Shown here: positions 51,632 to 61,700 of the stretch, piece by piece
Layout of the letters: every line of letters begins with the position of its first letter
Numbering within the stretch: the stretch's first letter is position 1
Origin: Flexithrix dorotheae DSM 6795
GTDB lineage: Bacteria > Bacteroidota > Bacteroidia > Cytophagales > Flammeovirgaceae
Assembly: GCF_000379765.1 (NCBI RefSeq)
Contig: NZ_KB903437.1
Span: 101,794 to 165,793, forward strand
Direction: 5' to 3'
Length of the DNA stretch: 64,000 bases
Position numbers and translations under genes: made by a program
Notes under the pieces: generated by a model
The model's database searches: none
What the model was told of the DNA's origin: nothing
What the model saw: only the letters and a program-made list of their open reading frames with translations

Positions 51632-52378
51632 TTAATCTAGAAGTGAGTTGTTTAATAAATCTAATTTTAAGGCCTCATGAAAGGTGGGTAATATTTCAGC
51701 TTTTTTAAATTGATCAAGATGTTTGGGAGCATGGCAGTCCGTTCCTAAAAAAGAAATTGCTTTATCTTTTATAAGTTTTTCGGCAATCTTTTTCGATTGT
51801 TTTGAATAATACCCGGTTAGAGAACTGATATTTAGTTGGAATTTTACTCCTTTATCTATCAGATACACAAGATCATTATATTTTGGAAAGTAATATGTAT
51901 ACCTTTCAGGGTGTGCCAGTACCGGTATATAACCTGAAGATCGCATTAAAAATACAGCATGTAAAAGTTGGGAGCATGGATTGATGAAAGAAGTTTCAAA
52001 TAATAAATATTTCCCGCCAATAGTGAGTAAGGGTTCATTATTTTCCAGCTTCTCAATCAGAAATTCATCCAAATAATATTCCGCTGCAGCTTCTATTTGA
52101 ATATCCAGGCCCTCTGCATTTATGGCTGCCCTTACTTCTTCCAATTTACCCAGAATTATTTCAGGTGTATTCCTGTAAAAATCACTCATTACATGCGGAG
52201 TTGTAATAAGCTTTTTATATCCAAGGTCAATAAATCTTCGAATTAAAAACAATGATTGTTCAATATTCCCTGCACCATCATCAATCCCGGGTAATAAGTG
52301 GGAATGCATGTCAACTTTAATTTTTTGGATTGGTTCAACTGCTTTTGGTGATTCTTTCTTCTTAAAAAATGAAAACAT
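51632..52378 (-). CDS. PHP-type tyrosine-protein phosphatase (CpsB/YwqE family)
   Basis: A 248-residue phosphatase of the polymerase/histidinol phosphatase fold. KVDMHSHLLPGIDDGAGN carries the HxH metal ligands, ITTPHVMSDFYRNTPE and ALPAHPERYTYY-like VLAHPERYTYY the others, and LGTDCHAPKH the last Asp/His. I start at the ATG at 52376-52378, which shares an A with the stop of the autokinase gene (TAATG); a longer in-frame start would overlap it by 33 nt. It should dephosphorylate the tyrosine tail of the upstream kinase to control exopolysaccharide production. The N-terminal MFSFFKKKES is a typical short membrane-touching tip. Confidence 0.92.
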   Translation of the reverse strand: MFSFFKKKESPKAVEPIQKIKVDMHSHLLPGIDDGAGNIEQSLFLIRRFIDLGYKKLITTPHVMSDFYRNTPEIILGKLEEVRAAINAEGLDIQIEAAAEYYLDEFLIEKLENNEPLLTIGGKYLLFETSFINPCSQLLHAVFLMRSSGYIPVLAHPERYTYYFPKYNDLVYLIDKGVKFQLNISSLTGYYSKQSKKIAEKLIKDKAISFLGTDCHAPKHLDQFKKAEILPTFHEALKLDLLNNSLLD

Positions 52379-54804
52379 TATTTTTTCCTCCTGATTAATT
52401 TTTTCCACCAACTGATATTTTCAGTTTCGTAATATCCGTAATTATGGCCATATCCATAGCCGTAGCCATACCCATATCCATATTCTCCATACCCATAACT
52501 ATTGGTTGTATCCACAGAGTTTAAGATAATTGATAAATGTTTAAAGTTATTTACTTCCTTCAAATTATTTACATTTTCCAAAAATGAAACTTTTGAAACC
52601 CCTGCTCTAACCACATAAATTGGGATATCCACTTTTTTCATGGCTATGATTCCATCTGTAACCAAACCCACAGGTGGTGTATCAAAAATGATAACATCGT
52701 AAGCTGTTTTTAATCTCTCCAGCAGATTTTCAAATTCTGAGGACATCAAAAGTTCAGCAGGATTAGGTGGAACAGGACCAGCCAAAATATAGTTCAGGTT
52801 TTCCAAACCCGTACTTCCTATGCATTCCTCAAGAGAGTTTTTGCCTATTAATAGGGTAGAAATACCCTTTGTGTTTTCTTTTTCGAAAGCCATATGGATT
52901 TTAGGCTTTCTTAAATCGAGATCAAGAATAATTACTTTCTTTCCTGATAAAGCGATTATTCCTCCAATATTAAGTGCAACAAAGGTTTTGCCTTCCCCAC
53001 TTACAGTGGAGGTGAGTGAAATAATCCTGTTTTTTCCTTTACTGTTTCCTGCTAAAAAATCAAGATTAGTTCTGATGGACCGAAAAGACTCACTAATTGA
53101 AGCCTTGGGATTTCTATGAACAACAAGTTGGGAAAACTCAGATCCTCCCATATTGTAATTGGGAACTAAACCTAAAATTGGAGCTGATGTAAGTCTTTCT
53201 ATTTCCTTGATATCATTGATTTTATTATGAATAAGGTATTTGATTAAAACCAGTCCAATACTGGAAACAAAACCAATAACCACAGTAAGCAAATAGACCA
53301 GTCCGGGAATCGGGTATATCGGGGCACCTGAAGCATTTGCTGGGGACAAAGTTCTGAAATTTGAAACTGTACTGGCTTTGGCAATCCCTATTTCAATTTT
53401 TTTATTTTGAATCGTATTCAGAATTTTATCATAAAAAGAATAATACCTGTTGAGCTTATTAAAATCAGAGTCAACCTGAGGATTAGATTTTATGGAGTTT
53501 TCATGGTCCCTTATTTTGGCTTGAATCCGATTAATTTGAGTTAAACCCGCCTCATATTTATATTCAACCAGCATTAATAATTCTTGATAAAGGTTCTGAA
53601 TATCCTCTTCACTACGTTTTCTTGCTTCTGTCTCTTTTTTGTAATAGCCTTTGATTCTTTCTGCTTTTTCTTTAACCAGCAACATGTTTTCAATGGTTTT
53701 GGTTAAGGAGGGGTCATCTATCACAGTAGAGGCAATACTAATATGAATTAAACTGGAATCTGCTTTTATAAGATCCGCTATATTTTTATACTGTGTGTTT
53801 TTTAAGCTTAATTCAATTTTCTGGTTTTGTAAATCATCTATTTTATTATAAACTTCAGTGTAGTTAATGAACTTTGATTCCTCATCTTTTTTATAAGAAT
53901 ACTTTTTAAGCTCTTTTTCAAAATAATCGAGCGTATCTCTTACTAACAACAACTGCTTGTCTATATAATCAATAGATTGTTCGTAAACTTTATTCTTGTT
54001 TTCTATTGTCTTTACCAAATAGGTATCATTTACTGCATTAACAATCGCTACGGCCTTATTAGGGTTATGTTCCTTAAATGAAACTCTAATGGTATTTGCT
54101 ACCTGGTTTTCTACGGTGACGTCCAGGTTGGTATTCAGGTAATTGTATAAATAGGAATCGTTGTGAAAAATAAAGTAAAAATCCGGATCATTAAGAATTT
54201 CATCATCCCAACCTCTGGACTCAATTTTAATTTCCAGATCATTGGTTTTAATCCACTCCCCAAATTCAAATTCCTCAGCGAATTCGGTCTTATTCAATTT
54301 ATATTCCAGCCTGAAGGACTTTGGGCTAATCAATGAAAGAGAAATAGGAGTATTATAAAGCAGATCATTTTTTAATTCTCCTTCCACAATAAAAGGGCCT
54401 CCCAAATATTTTTCATCGCTTAAAATTTCCCCTACCGAATGGTAGCTAATCCTTAAATTAGCCTGATCAATTACATTGGAAAAAATTAACTTTGATTTTA
54501 TTAATTCAATTTCACCCGCCATATTGATGGCATCAATCCCACTTTGGAATTGATCAACCTCCAATTCAAGCATTTGAGTTGAACTTTTAAATTCAAGTTT
54601 TAAGACTGAATTGGCTTCAAATACAGGTTTTGAATAACGAAGAAATAAAAATGCCGCCAATCCACATATTAAAAATATGAGTATGAAACCCCAAATACTT
54701 TTTTTTGTGAGAAAGAGAAATTTTTTAAAATCGAATGAATTTAGTGCCTCATTCTCATCGGGTTCTTCCAGAGCTATATGTTTAATTCTGTTATCTGACA
54801 TCAT
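52378..54804 (-). CDS. Exopolysaccharide co-polymerase with tyrosine autokinase (Wzc/BY-kinase)
   Basis: An 808-residue inner-membrane protein. TM1 lies at about 31-50 and TM2 at about 490-515, framing a periplasmic Wzz/GNVR coiled-coil domain. The cytoplasmic BY-kinase follows: Walker A in TSTVSGEGKTFVALNI (Lys606), the second Walker-type motif ILDLDLRKPKIH, and VIIFDTPPVGLVTDG. The C-terminus (residues 770-792) is a Gly-Tyr tract with eleven tyrosines in 23 residues, then a basic tip KKLIRRKK. Autophosphorylation of such tails controls polymer length and export. It lies between the export lipoprotein gene and the phosphatase gene (TAATG overlap). Confidence 0.93.
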   Translation of the reverse strand: MMSDNRIKHIALEEPDENEALNSFDFKKFLFLTKKSIWGFILIFLICGLAAFLFLRYSKPVFEANSVLKLEFKSSTQMLELEVDQFQSGIDAINMAGEIELIKSKLIFSNVIDQANLRISYHSVGEILSDEKYLGGPFIVEGELKNDLLYNTPISLSLISPKSFRLEYKLNKTEFAEEFEFGEWIKTNDLEIKIESRGWDDEILNDPDFYFIFHNDSYLYNYLNTNLDVTVENQVANTIRVSFKEHNPNKAVAIVNAVNDTYLVKTIENKNKVYEQSIDYIDKQLLLVRDTLDYFEKELKKYSYKKDEESKFINYTEVYNKIDDLQNQKIELSLKNTQYKNIADLIKADSSLIHISIASTVIDDPSLTKTIENMLLVKEKAERIKGYYKKETEARKRSEEDIQNLYQELLMLVEYKYEAGLTQINRIQAKIRDHENSIKSNPQVDSDFNKLNRYYSFYDKILNTIQNKKIEIGIAKASTVSNFRTLSPANASGAPIYPIPGLVYLLTVVIGFVSSIGLVLIKYLIHNKINDIKEIERLTSAPILGLVPNYNMGGSEFSQLVVHRNPKASISESFRSIRTNLDFLAGNSKGKNRIISLTSTVSGEGKTFVALNIGGIIALSGKKVIILDLDLRKPKIHMAFEKENTKGISTLLIGKNSLEECIGSTGLENLNYILAGPVPPNPAELLMSSEFENLLERLKTAYDVIIFDTPPVGLVTDGIIAMKKVDIPIYVVRAGVSKVSFLENVNNLKEVNNFKHLSIILNSVDTTNSYGYGEYGYGYGYGYGYGHNYGYYETENISWWKKLIRRKK

Positions 54805-54907
54805 AGGATCCTTATCCCCTTTTTATAAGCTAATTGTAACTAACTTTATTTTTTAATTCAAATGTTTAGCTGAGATCCAAAGTGTCTCAGAAACTTTTGG
54901 GAAATGC

Positions 54908-55789
54908 TTATTTATCTAATTCCCTTACAAATAATAATAAGGTAAGTGCAAGGGTAGTAAGTGTGGCGATTGGGGTAATAATCGCATTAATATCCTGCAC
55001 CAACTCGGGGTTAAGCTTTCTTCTAGATTCCACGTAAATTATATCGTTGGGTTCAATGATTACATTTGCATCCTTAAAAGAAGCAATAGTAGAAAGATCG
55101 ATTAATTTTACACTTGGATTGTCCCAGGGGCCTCTAATTAACCTTATTTTATCAGGTTTGGCTTTTAACTGAACATCTCCGGCAAGTGCCAAAACCTCAG
55201 TCAAAGTCATGTTTTCATTTCTAATTGGTAAAACCCTGTCCCCTAATGCACCCATTAGCACCACCCTTTTATTAAGGTATTGAGTAACCACAAATGGTTT
55301 TTCATAAAACTTTTCATAATTCTTTGCCAGTAAATTATTGGCTTCCTCCAGTGTTTTGCCTTCCAACTCTATATTACCTATCAATGGTAATTGAACAAAT
55401 CCCTTTTCATTAACCAAGTAAGAAGTTGGAGTAGAATTATTTGCAGAAATAGAGAAGTTTTCCTTTCCATTAGTATATTCCTGCATTGCAATCTGGTTGG
55501 TTTGGGAATTTGACCCTGGTGTGTTTAAGTCAGGGGGTAATTCCTTTCCAATTTCAAATTCCTTATTAGGGTCAATCAGCCTTTCGCCATCATTGGTAAA
55601 AACGGAAATGGCTATTCTATCCAATGGCTGAATTTTATAAGTAGATATGGTCTGTTCTAAGGAAAGTTTAAATTTATCTGCATTTATGGCCTCATCGGTT
55701 GCAAATAGCACATTTTGCTTTAGTCCTTTACAGGAATAAATTAAACTGGAAAGCATTAAAACGAAGATTAATCGATTTAGATGATTCAT
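54908..55789 (-). CDS. Polysaccharide export lipoprotein (Wza-like)
   Basis: A 293-residue outer-membrane lipoprotein, signal ending in LIYSC (Cys20). The Poly_export domain begins IQPLDRIAISVFTNDGERL and contains NEKGFVQLPLIGNIELEGKTLEEANNLLAKNY (in pieces: YLVNEKGFVQLPLIG is the typical core). An SLBB-like part follows (RVVLMGALGDRVLPIRNENM), and a C-terminal helix (NAIITPIATLTTLALTLLLF) ends the protein. It forms the export channel for the polymer. First gene of wza-wzc-phosphatase, 103 nt before the kinase gene. No glycosyltransferase, Wzx or Wzy is in the window. Confidence 0.92.
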   Translation of the reverse strand: MNHLNRLIFVLMLSSLIYSCKGLKQNVLFATDEAINADKFKLSLEQTISTYKIQPLDRIAISVFTNDGERLIDPNKEFEIGKELPPDLNTPGSNSQTNQIAMQEYTNGKENFSISANNSTPTSYLVNEKGFVQLPLIGNIELEGKTLEEANNLLAKNYEKFYEKPFVVTQYLNKRVVLMGALGDRVLPIRNENMTLTEVLALAGDVQLKAKPDKIRLIRGPWDNPSVKLIDLSTIASFKDANVIIEPNDIIYVESRRKLNPELVQDINAIITPIATLTTLALTLLLFVRELDK

Positions 55790-56069
55790 TAAAAAAATTG
55801 AATTTGACAGGCTCTTGTTATCAAATTATCAAAAAATACCAGAAAATTACTCTGGTGGATAAAGCCTGTACAGTCTAAAAAATATATTCTAAGAAGAAAA
55901 TGATTTGTGAAAATATGAAACATTTGCTTCCTATCAATCAGACACTTATAAAAGTATCTCGATACAAACCAATACCTGTTAGGTATAAATCAAGCTAATA
56001 ACGATAATGCTGTTTAATAATTATTTTGAAGATTATTTTAATTTTTGAATGTAAAATTTGGAGGAATTT

Positions 56070-56525
56070 CTATTTCGTTGAATTTTTATTTTCCCTTAAA
56101 TTTTTGAAAAATGATTGAATTAATCCAAGACACTCATTTTCCAATACCCCTCCTTTTATTAAAGTGGCAGGATGTAAATAACTTTTTGAATGTTTACTAA
56201 ACCCATTTTTAGAATCAGCAGCCCCAAAAACTATTTCTCCTAACTGAGCCCAGAAACTAGCTCCTGCACACATTACGCATGGCTCGAGTGTAACATATAG
56301 CGTACATTCTTTCAAATACCTTGAGTTTAAATAATTACTGGCACTGCTCAGTGCAACCATTTCTGCATGTGCTGTAGCATCATTCAGTGCAATACTCTGA
56401 TTATGTCCTCTTCCCACAATACGGTTCTGACAAACAACCACCGCACCTACAGGAATTTCATTTTCATCGTAAGCTTTTCTAGCCTCTTTCAAGGCTTCTC
56501 TCATAAAATATTCGTCATTAAACAT
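56070..56525 (-). CDS. tadA: tRNA adenosine(34) deaminase
   Basis: A 151-residue CDA-fold deaminase of the TadA/CMP-dCMP family that turns A34 of tRNA-Arg into inosine. The zinc site is His53 with the catalytic Glu55 (THAEMVAL) and Cys83/Cys86 (EPCVMCAGA). MREALKEARKAYDENEIPVGAVVV is the usual N-terminus. The region KNGFSKHSKSYLHPATLIKGG and VLENECLGLIQSFFKNLR fits TadA. It is a single gene, leftward, with a 280-nt gene-free gap to the polysaccharide operon. Confidence 0.9.
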   Translation of the reverse strand: MFNDEYFMREALKEARKAYDENEIPVGAVVVCQNRIVGRGHNQSIALNDATAHAEMVALSSASNYLNSRYLKECTLYVTLEPCVMCAGASFWAQLGEIVFGAADSKNGFSKHSKSYLHPATLIKGGVLENECLGLIQSFFKNLRENKNSTK

Positions 56526-56611
56526 TTTCTATAATTATATTGCCAGCAAATTCAATAGAAGTTGAACTTTATTATGCTTCGTAAAATCATAAAAATAAAT
56601 CCAATAACCAA

Positions 56612-57127
56612 ATGTCTAATTTTAGAAATCAATTAATCGGAATTTTTATTATTTCAATTCTGTTTCTCCAATCATCTTGTCAAAAAGCTAGCCCTGCAAA
56701 ATCGGTAAGTGAAACCATTAATGGTGTAACTGTAAAAATAGATTACCATGCACCATCAGTAAAAGGAAGAGATATTTGGGGAAGTTTAGTGCCTTACAAC
56801 GAAGTTTGGAGAACCGGGGCAAATGAAGCTACTACCTTTGAAATTGATCAGCCCGTGCTTGTAAATGGAGAAAATCTTCCGGCTGGGAAATACGCTTTAT
56901 TTACTATTCCCGGAGAAAGTAAGTGGGAAGTCATTTTTAATAAAAACTGGGATCAGTGGGGGAATAATGACTATGATAAAGCAGAAGATCAATTGAGAAT
57001 AACAGTTGTTCCCAAATCTGAAAATGGACTTACAGAACAGATGGGTTTTGAAATGGCTAAAGATGGAACTGTCTCTTTTAAGTGGGAAGCCATTTCCTGG
57101 GATTTTGAAGTAAAAGCTGCTAATTGA
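56612..57127 (+). CDS. DUF2911 lipoprotein
   Basis: A 171-residue lipoprotein (signal ending QSSC, Cys23). The body matches DUF2911: SETINGVTVKIDYHAPSVKGRDIWGSLVPYNEVWRTGANEATTFEI is the diagnostic start (seen in parts: RDIWGSLVPYNEVWRTGAN), followed by PAGKYALFTIPGESKWEVIFNKNWDQWG. The family is common in Bacteroidota and its function is unknown; a beta-sandwich at the cell surface or periplasm is likely. It stands 25 nt before the FGGY kinase gene on the same strand. Confidence 0.87.
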   Translation: MSNFRNQLIGIFIISILFLQSSCQKASPAKSVSETINGVTVKIDYHAPSVKGRDIWGSLVPYNEVWRTGANEATTFEIDQPVLVNGENLPAGKYALFTIPGESKWEVIFNKNWDQWGNNDYDKAEDQLRITVVPKSENGLTEQMGFEMAKDGTVSFKWEAISWDFEVKAAN

Positions 57128-57151
57128 TTTTTAATACTATTCGCCATCCTT

Positions 57152-58630
57152 TTGAAAAATAAAAAATACCTTATTGCCATTGATATTGGCACGACCAGTG
57201 TAAAATGTATCCGGTTTGCTCAAGACTTGAAAATCCAGGAAAAAACGGAATTTCCCTTAGAAACCCTGCGACCTAATCCAGAAACCAGCGAACAAAATCC
57301 TGAAGAGATATTTGAGGCAGTTGTAAAAGGAATAAATGCCCTGGTAGTTTCAACTGAAGAATTATTAGCCGCAAGTTTTAGCTGTGCCATGCATAGCCTT
57401 ATTTGTATGGATAAGGATGGCAAGGCAATTTCCAATGCCATTATTTGGGCAGATACCAGGAGTATAAATTATGCCGAAGCTATTAAAAACAGTTCGGAAG
57501 GCAAGGAAATTTACCAGCAAACGGGAACACCCATTCACCCAATGGCACCTTTGGCTAAAATCGCATGGTTACAAGAAGAACAGCCTGAAATATTCCAAAA
57601 ATCTGCAAAATTCATTTCCATTAAAGAATATGTATTTTTCAGGTTGTATGGTAAATATGTTGTGGATTATTCCATAGCCTCCGCCACAGGCTTGTTCGAT
57701 GTTTTCGAATTAAAATGGAATGAAAAGGCTTTAGAAAAAGCGGGAATAACAGAAAGTCAACTTTCTACTGCTTTTCCCATCACCCATTATGAAAAAGGAA
57801 TTTTAAGGGCTTTTAAAGAATCTTTAAAAATAGACTTAGAAACGCCTTTTGTTTTAGGGGGAAGTGATGGTTGTCTGGCTAATTTAGGTGCAAATGCAAT
57901 TCAGAAAGGAGATGCTGCGGTAACTATTGGAACAAGTGGGGCTATCCGGGTGATGGCTAAAAACTCCGGCAAGGATGAAAAACAAAGAATTTTTAATTAC
58001 ATCCTAACTGAAAACCACTATGTATTGGGTGGAGCCATCAATAATGGCGGAGTGGCTTTAAAATGGTTTGCCGAAAACATGGATGATCAGGATCCTGAAA
58101 AGAAAGATTATTCCCAAATTATTGACAGAATAGCTAAAATAGCTCCCGGATCCAATGGTTTAATATTTCTTCCATATTTATTGGGAGAAAGAGCGCCACA
58201 TTGGGATGCCAATGCGAAGGGTGTATTTTTTGGAGTGAATATCAATCATACTAGAGATCATTTTTTAAGAGCGGTGATGGAAGGAGTTATTTTTGGAATT
58301 TATGATATTGGCAGAGCATTGGAGGAAGTTTCAGGTGATATAAAAAGAATTTATGCTGGAGGAGGCTTTGCCAAATCTGAGGAATGGGTACAAATGTTGG
58401 CAGATGTTTTTGGAAAAGAAGTTTTGATCACGGATAGTCATGAAAACTCAGCTATGGGAGCGGCTATTATTTCCCTAAAATCCATAGGCCTGGTTGGAGA
58501 ATTGGAGGACATTAAAGATTTCACCAATATCAAAAAAGTTTTTAAACCCAACTTTACTAATCACCATATTTACCAAAAGAATTTTTCTCTTTTCCAAAAA
58601 CTTTATCAATCACTCAAAAATGATTTTTAG
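57152..58630 (+). CDS. FGGY-family carbohydrate kinase, gluconokinase-like
   Basis: A 492-residue sugar kinase. The ATP-binding start is YLIAIDIGTTSVKCIRF, with ASFSCAMHSLICMDKDGKAI and ANLGANAIQKGDAAVTIGTSGAIRVM in the middle and IYAGGGFAKSEEWVQMLADV near the end. The IGTSGAIRV and ERAPHWDANAKG segments are typical of gluconokinases in this superfamily, but xylulokinase-like enzymes are close. The start appears to be TTG at 57152: a stop (TGA, 57125) closes the frame upstream and no ATG precedes the conserved beta strand. It probably shares a transcript with the DUF2911 gene. Confidence 0.85.
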   Translation: MKNKKYLIAIDIGTTSVKCIRFAQDLKIQEKTEFPLETLRPNPETSEQNPEEIFEAVVKGINALVVSTEELLAASFSCAMHSLICMDKDGKAISNAIIWADTRSINYAEAIKNSSEGKEIYQQTGTPIHPMAPLAKIAWLQEEQPEIFQKSAKFISIKEYVFFRLYGKYVVDYSIASATGLFDVFELKWNEKALEKAGITESQLSTAFPITHYEKGILRAFKESLKIDLETPFVLGGSDGCLANLGANAIQKGDAAVTIGTSGAIRVMAKNSGKDEKQRIFNYILTENHYVLGGAINNGGVALKWFAENMDDQDPEKKDYSQIIDRIAKIAPGSNGLIFLPYLLGERAPHWDANAKGVFFGVNINHTRDHFLRAVMEGVIFGIYDIGRALEEVSGDIKRIYAGGGFAKSEEWVQMLADVFGKEVLITDSHENSAMGAAIISLKSIGLVGELEDIKDFTNIKKVFKPNFTNHHIYQKNFSLFQKLYQSLKNDF

Positions 58631-58681
58631 GATTAGTTACCTGCAACAATAAAAATTTACGCCTCAATAACTTTTAATGTA

Positions 58682-58689
58682 TAATTTTG
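58682..58689 (+). promoter_or_regulatory. Bacteroidota-type -7 box for purL
   Basis: TAATTTTG matches TAnnTTTG exactly and lies 39 nt before the purL ATG. No clear TTTG is found at -33. Confidence 0.42.
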
Positions 58690-58728
58690 CGACAAATTCA
58701 TTGCATCATCTAAACCACTGCATTTCAA

Positions 58729-61700
58729 ATGATTTTGTTTTTTAAATCCCAGTCTGGAAAATTAATAGTCACAGAGGCGAAAAACGGATTAAACGAGAAT
58801 GATATTCAAAAACTTTCCTGGCTTTATGGAGAGGCTGAATTGATAAAGGAAGATTCTTTAAAAGGATTTTTTGTTGGACCAAGAAAGGAAATGATTACTC
58901 CCTGGAGTACCAATGCAGTGGAAATTACCCAAAATATGGGTATTGCGGGAATTATCCGTGTGGAAGAATTTAGCGAAGTAGAAAGTGAAAATGTGAAATT
59001 CGATCCCATGTTGCAAAGACTGTATAAAGGATTGGATCAGGAAATTTTCACGATTGATAAAACACCTGACCCGGTAATTTATATTGATGATATAGCCGCA
59101 TTTAATAAACAGGAAGGACTTGCCTTAAATGATGATGAAATAGGTTATCTGGAAGGTTTAAGTAAAAAAATAAACCGAAAACTAACTGATAGTGAGGTTT
59201 TCGGATTCTCTCAGGTGAATTCAGAGCATTGCCGACACAAAATTTTCAACGGTACTTTCATTATTGATGGAGAAGAAAAACCATCTTCTTTATTCAATCT
59301 TATCAGAAAAACCTCTAAGCAAAATCCCAATACTTTAGTTTCGGCTTATAAGGACAATGTGGCATTTATTGAGGGACCGAAAATAGAGCAATTTGCCCCG
59401 GCTACTCAGGATAAACCAGATTATTTTGAAACTAAAGAAATTGAAAGTACAATTTCCCTAAAAGCTGAAACACATAATTTCCCCACTACTGTAGAACCAT
59501 TTAATGGAGCCGCAACAGGTGGCGGTGGAGAAATTAGAGACCGGATGGCGGGAGGAAAAGGAAGTGTGCCTTTGGCTGGGACTGCAGTTTACATGACTTC
59601 CTATTCAAGGTTGGAGGAAAATAGGAAATGGGAAAAAGCCACTGAGGCAAGACCATGGCTTTACCAAACGCCAATCGAAATTTTGATAAAAGCTTCAAAT
59701 GGAGCGAGTGATTTCGGAAATAAATTCGGTCAGCCACTTATTTGTGGATCAGTACTAACTTTTGAGCATTTTGAAAATGATAAAAAGTTTGGCTTCGATA
59801 AGGTGATTATGATGGCTGGTGGAGTAGGGTTTGGCAAAAAAAGAGATGCGCACAAAGCAAAACCGGAAAAAGGAGATCAGGTAGTTGTTTTGGGTGGGGA
59901 TAATTATAGAATTGGAATGGGCGGAGGAGCAGTTTCCTCTGTAGCCACAGGAGAGTTTGCCAATGCTATTGAGTTGAATGCCGTTCAAAGGTCAAATCCA
60001 GAGATGCAAAAAAGGGTTTTTAATGCGATCAGGGCATTTGTGGAAATGGATGAAAATAATATCATTTCTATTCACGATCATGGTGCAGGCGGACACCTGA
60101 ATTGTTTATCGGAATTGGTGGAAGAAACCGGAGGAACAATTGATTTAAGAAAATTACCAGTAGGTGACCCTACACTTTCGGCTAAAGAAATTGTGGGAAA
60201 TGAGTCGCAGGAAAGAATGGGACTGGTGATTAAAAAAGAAAATATTGAATTACTCGAAAAAATAGCCGAGCGGGAAAGAAGCCCGATTTATGAAGTAGGT
60301 GAAACCACCGGGGAAATGAATTTCACATTTAAAGACGATGTGACTGGGGAAAATCCTATAGACCTGAAATTGGAAGACATGTTTGGCAAGCCACCCAAAA
60401 CTATCATGAATGATAGTACAGTGGAAAGCAAGTTTGCCGAATTAAATTATCAACAAGAAAATTTAAGGGAATATTTAGAAGGTGTGCTACAGTTAGAAGC
60501 AGTGGCCAGCAAAGACTGGTTGACTAATAAAGTGGACAGATCGGTTACGGGAAAAGTGGCTAAGCAACAGACAGCGGGTGCTTTGCAATTGCCATTAAAT
60601 AATGTGGCGGTAATGGCGCTGGACTACAGAGGAAAGAAAGGAATTGCCACTTCAATTGGGCATTCTCCAGTTTCAGCTTTGGTTGACCCAACTGCAGGTT
60701 CTATCAATTCCATTGCTGAAGCACTGACCAATATCATCTGGGCACCGATGTCTAATAAGCTTACTTCAGTTTCTTTGAGTGCCAACTGGATGTGGCCATG
60801 TAAAAACCCTGGGGAAGATGCCCGACTTTATGAAGCGGTGGAAGCCGTAAGTGATTTTGCCTGTGATCTGGGAATAAATATTCCTACTGGCAAGGATTCA
60901 CTTTCTATGACTCAGAAATATAAAGATGATGTGGTTTACGCTCCGGGAACTGTGATTATTTCTGCAGCCGGAGAAGTGGCAGATATCAACAAAGTGATTA
61001 GCCCGGTGCTGATTGATGAATGGGATTCCAGCCTTGTTTACATTGATTTTTCTAAAGATGAATTCAAATTGGGTGGAAGTAGTTTTGCACAAATTGTGAA
61101 TAAACTGGGTACAAGTGTGCCGACTGTTAAGGATACAGCTTATTTTAAAAATTGTTTCGATACTGTTCAGGGATTAATATCAGATGAATTGATTTTGGCT
61201 GGTCATGATATTTCCGCAGGAGGAATGATCACAGCCTTGTTGGAAATGACATTTGCCGAAAAAAATATCGGGCTGAATATCGATTTGAGTGATATTGCTG
61301 AAGATGATTTAATAAAAATACTTTACAGTGAAAACCCCGGAATTCTTATTCAGGTAAATGACTTGGAAAAAGTTTCTGGAGAACTTAATAAAAATGGAAT
61401 TGCTTTTAAAGTAATTGGAAATCCAGAAGAAGGAAATTCGATTAAACTGAAAAAAGGAAATACCGATTACGATTTCAATATTCCTGAACTCAGAGATGTT
61501 TGGATGAAAACATCTTATTTGCTGGATAGAGAACAAAGTGGAGCGGAGAAAGCAAAGGAAAGGTTTGATAATTATAAAAATCAGCCTTTGGAGTTCTCAT
61601 TCCCCAATCATTTTACCGGCAAATTAAGTCAATTAGGAATTTCAGCAGATAGAAAAACCAAGTCGGGAATTAAGGCGGCAATTATCAGGGAAAAAGGGGT

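Noticed and set aside
52429..52497. Tandem repeat resembling a short CRISPR-like array
   Set aside because: It is the in-frame Gly-Tyr coding tract of the autokinase; no spacers or cas genes in the window.
52820..53119. 99-codon plus-strand frame
   Set aside because: Antisense to the kinase domain of the autokinase gene; no features of its own.
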